NCBI GenBank assembly: GCA_003228915.1
Contig: QIGL01000041.1
Coordinates: 1-44,031, forward strand
DNA length: 44,031 nt
From: Acidiferrobacteraceae bacterium
Lineage (GTDB): Bacteria > Pseudomonadota > Gammaproteobacteria > Acidiferrobacterales > SZUA-150
Direction: 5' to 3'
The notes below the pieces were generated by a model. It had not been told where the DNA came from, did no database searches, and was given only the letters and a program-made list of their open reading frames with translations. Shown here one piece after another: positions 42,501 through 44,031 of the stretch (position 1 is its first letter; each line of letters opens with the position of its first letter). The translations under genes were made by a program, and so were the position numbers.

Positions 42501-43658
42501 CGGGCCAACACTGAGCTGGCACTGGATAAAAATAATAATGCCAATCCCGATTATCCGTCAAAATTAATTTTAGGTGGTGACTATCAGATACTGCAAAAAA
42601 CCCGGCTTTTTGTTCAGGAGGAATTTACTTTTGGAGAGTATCAAGATACACAAGCTACCCGGGTTGGCGTAGAAACCCGACCATTTGAACGCACCAGGAT
42701 ACGAACCGACATGACCAATGAAGTCAGTGAGTATGGGCCAAGGACCTATGCCGGGCTTGGTTTGAACCAGGGCTTTAAATTATCGGATCAATGGATGCTG
42801 GATTTTGGCTTTGACCAGCGTAAGACTGTACGCGACCCAGGCAACACACAATTTAATGTCAACGTACCCCCCGCTTCCGGTACGGTGAATAATGATTTCT
42901 ACGCAGTATCAGCGGGCGCGACTTACCGCCAGAAACTCTGGTCTGCCACTGGTCGCCTGGAGTTTCGAGATGCCGAGCAGGATAAAAAATCAAATTTATT
43001 ATTTGGATTCTATCGTGATTACAGTCCTGGTATTGGTTTTGCCACCAAGATCAATATATTCAGAACTGAACAGGTTCTCATTGAAGACGAATCAATCAGT
43101 GGTGAAGCAGAGTTCTCACTGGCCTATCGTCCGATCAAGAGTCGTTGGGCCGTACTTGATAAACTACGATTGTTCTATAGTGGCTTATCAAATACGAGCG
43201 GAACATCCGAGACTGAAAAAATTGTTAACAACCTGAATACAAACTGGCTCATCAACCGCCAGAACCAATTGGCATTTCACTGGGGCATCAAACAGGTTAT
43301 CGACAGTTATGTAGAGGGAGACTACAAGGGCATTACCCAGGCCGCTAGCGCCGAGTACCGTTACGACCTCACATCGAAATGGGACCTGGGCCTGCGCGTC
43401 GGTGCATTATATACGGATAATTATAGACAACATACCGAAACCTGGGGCGTATCGGCGGGTTACAATGTTGCCCGTAACATGTGGTTAACGGTAGGTTACA
43501 ACTTCAATGGTTTCGAAGATAAAGATTTCTCTGGCGCCGGTTACAGCACCAAGGGCACTTATGTTAAATTCCGTTTCAGCTTTGATCAGCTAACCGCACG
43601 TTCAGTCATGGCGTTCTGGGAAACAGATGAAAATATTAACCCAGTGGCTAATAAATAA
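36540..43658 (+). CDS. giant outer-membrane protein: DUF11, three OmpA-type domains and C-terminal beta-barrel
   Basis: About 2,372 aa from the ATG at 36540, which directly begins a signal peptide (MRARKQTAVFLLVILAVLQ ... AWA). The frame is open 54 codons further up, but that part contains the two hairpins. Order of parts: an N-terminal Ig-like region; a DUF11-type module at about 365-490 (SIGEFVRYTLTLDNTD); OmpA-type domain 1 at about 650-763 (GHSDS, LSLERAKSV, NRRVEVEI); an SdrD-B-like segment at about 805-836; OmpA-type domains 2 at about 1027-1141 (GHADN) and 3 at about 1157-1270 (GHSDS, NRRVEIFVE); an Ig-like linker; and from about 1545 to the end a long series of amphipathic strands typical of an outer-membrane barrel. 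All three OmpA-type domains keep the Asp and Arg used to bind diaminopimelate. It is the last gene of the cluster. Confidence 0.85.
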   Translation: MRARKQTAVFLLVILAVLQVSAAWAVPPGTVLSNNANSTYGIGGVPGFTSGSNTVNITTTINLTPSNISFFQYSPSGAGANIMASPSFCANGAATGPFIPLGNPTYPGLGIIDVTVPVNLLAATRFNQGEPIFVRTDDANANINPGIRDILRVTVTVTETGDAEVIEMTETANNSGIFVGFIPSSGVAVAQYDCQLSVQEDNNLTVTYTDEYDNTDTSNAQALVDPFGMVFDSTSGNFINGATVTIIDAGTGLPATVFGDDGVSTYPATITSGGSATDSGGTVYNFPPGGYRFPLMSPGTYRITIVPPTGYSAPSAVTIPVLQTLPGAPFALDINASFGLDFILNAGPPLNVDIPADPSGASTGNLFLSKTASKNSASIGEFVRYTLTLDNTDLLVASSNTVITDVLPLGFRYQESSAHLNGNVMTGPSISADGRTLKFNIGTLAADSRATVTYVTSVIANVEKGKAVNTAQATNVTTILSNLATSTVTIKEDLFTSRSHVFGRVTLGNCKIDPPSSGFVDMRLRSELFSGRVRYELTLTGTTVPVTNMRVTASLPPELSYIVNSARLEDGMKLVPIQKNNTLEFYIGDRGSNWSRTIVFEARTQSDNAGTATTVVYARFNSPSEKDLEIKASNSLTNRMFKPEDKTIIALPNFDKSRTQLNLADRTELNSLIKQLQGKIIKRVKISGHSDSMILSNGAQSEYLDNYSLSLERAKSVGTYLDQYLKIDKNNISLRGYGPDLPVAGNETEVGRRANRRVEVEITTLQHKPRLKWEMLTNDSELQRTRIEGPLQKKGDLTMGEDLPGVKGVRLVTENGIYVTTDDQGMYHLEGLKPGTHVLQIDTATLPSNLEAVLCEENTRFAGSGYSQFIDLQGGTLWRADFYLREKAPLQDNVNLRMRTQLNEQDADITIDLEGTRFIYNKLRLLVMLPKELEYIPGSSRHNNMALGEPEITDGVLAYRLAGTGKETWKRTLKLKVKAIGVRKGEIKTRALLMFETLDGKRHKTPVATNSLVHSVPEDRKQQFTFRPKFTSARAKLRVSDKKLLNKIIGQFKGIQINAIKVIGHADNQPLSGATKKRFKDNMTLSGIRAASVADYIGEVLRLDKSQIEIIAMGATKPLVSNDTAEGRAINRRVELFVDAVQKNKEGAWNPAGEKNKIYYVKSKYKINNGNREKIQVIIDNLKKQNPGRIRVVGHSDSKGLIKASGKDHFDTNYALSRARAETVAEILRTELKLKPEQVVVDMRGASQPVASNSTESGRDLNRRVEIFVEAEEQEQTLGTKPDWKPVQSDSGLQSVKVKVKRTVGKFALPQLPETKKIKLSEFNAKWLANEKPGFEWILPLANTNPDIPSIKVGVKYDPAYQLKLTLNGRPVSGLNLDSVLKRKDGKVAVNLWAGVNIFNGDNVLEAILTDKSGKVVRQIKHKVHYSGPASKVEYVEKYSSLAANGRDPVVIAVRLRDNEGYPVRAGTVGEFILLPPYQLKTKIDDLRVNVLTGKRKRNNIFKVLADGIALIQIEPTTDANQVQLRFRFNDRHVEKMGVWLQAEQRDWVLAGLAEGTAAYKTIEGNMEALDALDEKDGLNTDGRLAFYAKGSIKGNWLLTAAFDSKKKERPADAVLHGLIDPNKYYTLYGDKTERRADAPSRKKLYIKLERRQFYALFGDYNTGLTVTELSRYNRSLTGLKSEFGNKYVDLNVFAAETEQAFVKDEIQGDGTSGLYNLSQQNIVFNSDKITIETRDRFQSQVVLTSRVLTRFIDYTLDPVNGTLYFREPIFSQDANFNPIYIVADYEVESNGDKTITAGGRGAVKFLDERIEVGATAISEGTKGNEGQLAGADVRVDITPDTRLKAEIATSKKESGTTSRDGDAWLAELTHRTKKVDGKVYIREQQAGFGLGQQKGSETGTRKIGLDVNYRPHDKIIIHGEARRDENLTTTGIRDVAAADVTFREKAYSLSGGFRRAEDTTALGEKFSSNLLTLGASRAFMGNKLNLRANTELALDKNNNANPDYPSKLILGGDYQILQKTRLFVQEEFTFGEYQDTQATRVGVETRPFERTRIRTDMTNEVSEYGPRTYAGLGLNQGFKLSDQWMLDFGFDQRKTVRDPGNTQFNVNVPPASGTVNNDFYAVSAGATYRQKLWSATGRLEFRDAEQDKKSNLLFGFYRDYSPGIGFATKINIFRTEQVLIEDESISGEAEFSLAYRPIKSRWAVLDKLRLFYSGLSNTSGTSETEKIVNNLNTNWLINRQNQLAFHWGIKQVIDSYVEGDYKGITQAASAEYRYDLTSKWDLGLRVGALYTDNYRQHTETWGVSAGYNVARNMWLTVGYNFNGFEDKDFSGAGYSTKGTYVKFRFSFDQLTARSVMAFWETDENINPVANK

Positions 43659-43687
43659 ATTGAGTTGCTCGTGAGGTTTAGAATTAA

Positions 43688-43975
43688 TCACGAACTATAT
43701 TCACGAATTATTTCTAAAATCTGGACTTTGTAATATTTATACCAGGTTGACCGGCCCAGTTTTTGTGCTGCCAGGTGCGCGACATCCTGCTTCCATGCTT
43801 TAATTTGTGCCTGGTTCTGCCAGTAAGATATAGCGATCTCCTGCCCTGCTTCTGTAACTGAAATAAATTCAGTACAACCATATTTGCTGATCGCCAGATC
43901 CTGCATTTTTTTAGAAGTTTCAGAATAGGTTTTATCGATATTTTTTAATTGTGCCGTAAAAATGACTGCATACAT
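43688..43975 (-). CDS. antibiotic biosynthesis monooxygenase (ABM) fold protein
   Basis: Small dimeric ferredoxin-like-fold protein of 95 aa from the ATG at 43975 (MYAVIFTAQLKN). An in-frame ATG at 44008 would add 11 residues that do not look like part of the fold. Neither start has a clear ribosome-binding site. The pattern MYAVIF ... GCTEFISVTEAGQEIAISYWQNQAQIKAWKQDVAHLAAQKLGR is typical of the ABM family, where the SYW and W-x-x-D/H region lines the pocket. Members include quinol monooxygenases and haem-degrading enzymes, but many have no known activity. It converges on the giant gene. Confidence 0.85.
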   Translation of the reverse strand: MYAVIFTAQLKNIDKTYSETSKKMQDLAISKYGCTEFISVTEAGQEIAISYWQNQAQIKAWKQDVAHLAAQKLGRSTWYKYYKVQILEIIREYSS

Positions 43976-44031
43976 GATTTTATTAATCCCGGTTAAACTA
44001 CCAGACATGAATGCCCGGATATGATTTGCCA

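Overview
The window looks like a chromosomal segment of a free-living, aerobic, Gram-negative gammaproteobacterium. The evidence is the gene order rsmD / paired M16 peptidases / ftsY-ftsE-ftsX-rpoH, the coaD-ferredoxin pair, a caa3-type cytochrome oxidase cluster with the usual opposite-strand DUF2909 gene, and the bioF-bioH-bioC-bioD series next to comF. I could not place the species. Every call comes from reading the sequence; no database search was run.

Layout. 1-179 is the 3' end of a possible lipoprotein gene. 206-6214 (minus) holds ggt, an Alvin-type 2[4Fe-4S] ferredoxin, coaD, rsmD and two overlapping M16 peptidase genes, one active-looking and one without the zinc motif. 6344-9952 (plus) is ftsY-ftsE-ftsX-rpoH. 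A sigma-E-type promoter overlapped by a CIRCE (HrcA) operator precedes rpoH, and a clear terminator follows it. 10301-11245 is an AT-rich lipoprotein gene with a GlyGly-CTERM tail that runs into the 3' end of cyoE. 11168-18365 (minus, except DUF2909) is the cytochrome oxidase cluster: cox2 with a fused cytochrome c, cox1, a 35-aa small gene, ctaG, cox3, surf1, an SCO-like gene and cyoE. The heme A synthase gene ctaA is absent. 18704-22273 (minus) is bioF-bioH-bioC-bioD without bioB, and comF diverges from it. trmL follows, preceded by a small element with terminal inverted repeats.

24268-29019 is a signalling block: a CheY-like receiver protein, a Cache/HAMP/PAS histidine kinase, a response regulator with an N-terminal BldC/MerR-like DNA-binding domain, and a divergent lipoprotein of unknown function. 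Both ends of the divergent spacer carry 9-bp direct repeats that could be operators of the regulator. 29249-29877 is a decayed second copy of trmL broken by a second element with the same terminal inverted repeats.

30186-43658 is the most distinctive part. A near-perfect sigma-54 promoter with an upstream IHF-like site precedes a plus-strand series of secreted proteins built from DUF11-type repeat modules: a P-domain/DUF11 protein, two paralogous DUF11 proteins, a single-domain DUF11 protein and a small Gly-Pro-Pro-rich protein. The series ends in a giant protein of about 2,370 residues that combines DUF11, SdrD-B-like and three OmpA-type peptidoglycan-binding domains with a large C-terminal beta-barrel. 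The cluster looks like an outer-membrane/surface assembly whose members are co-expressed and whose giant member links envelope layers. Its function is unknown. Two hairpins just ahead of the giant gene may tune its expression. A small ABM-fold protein closes the window on the minus strand.
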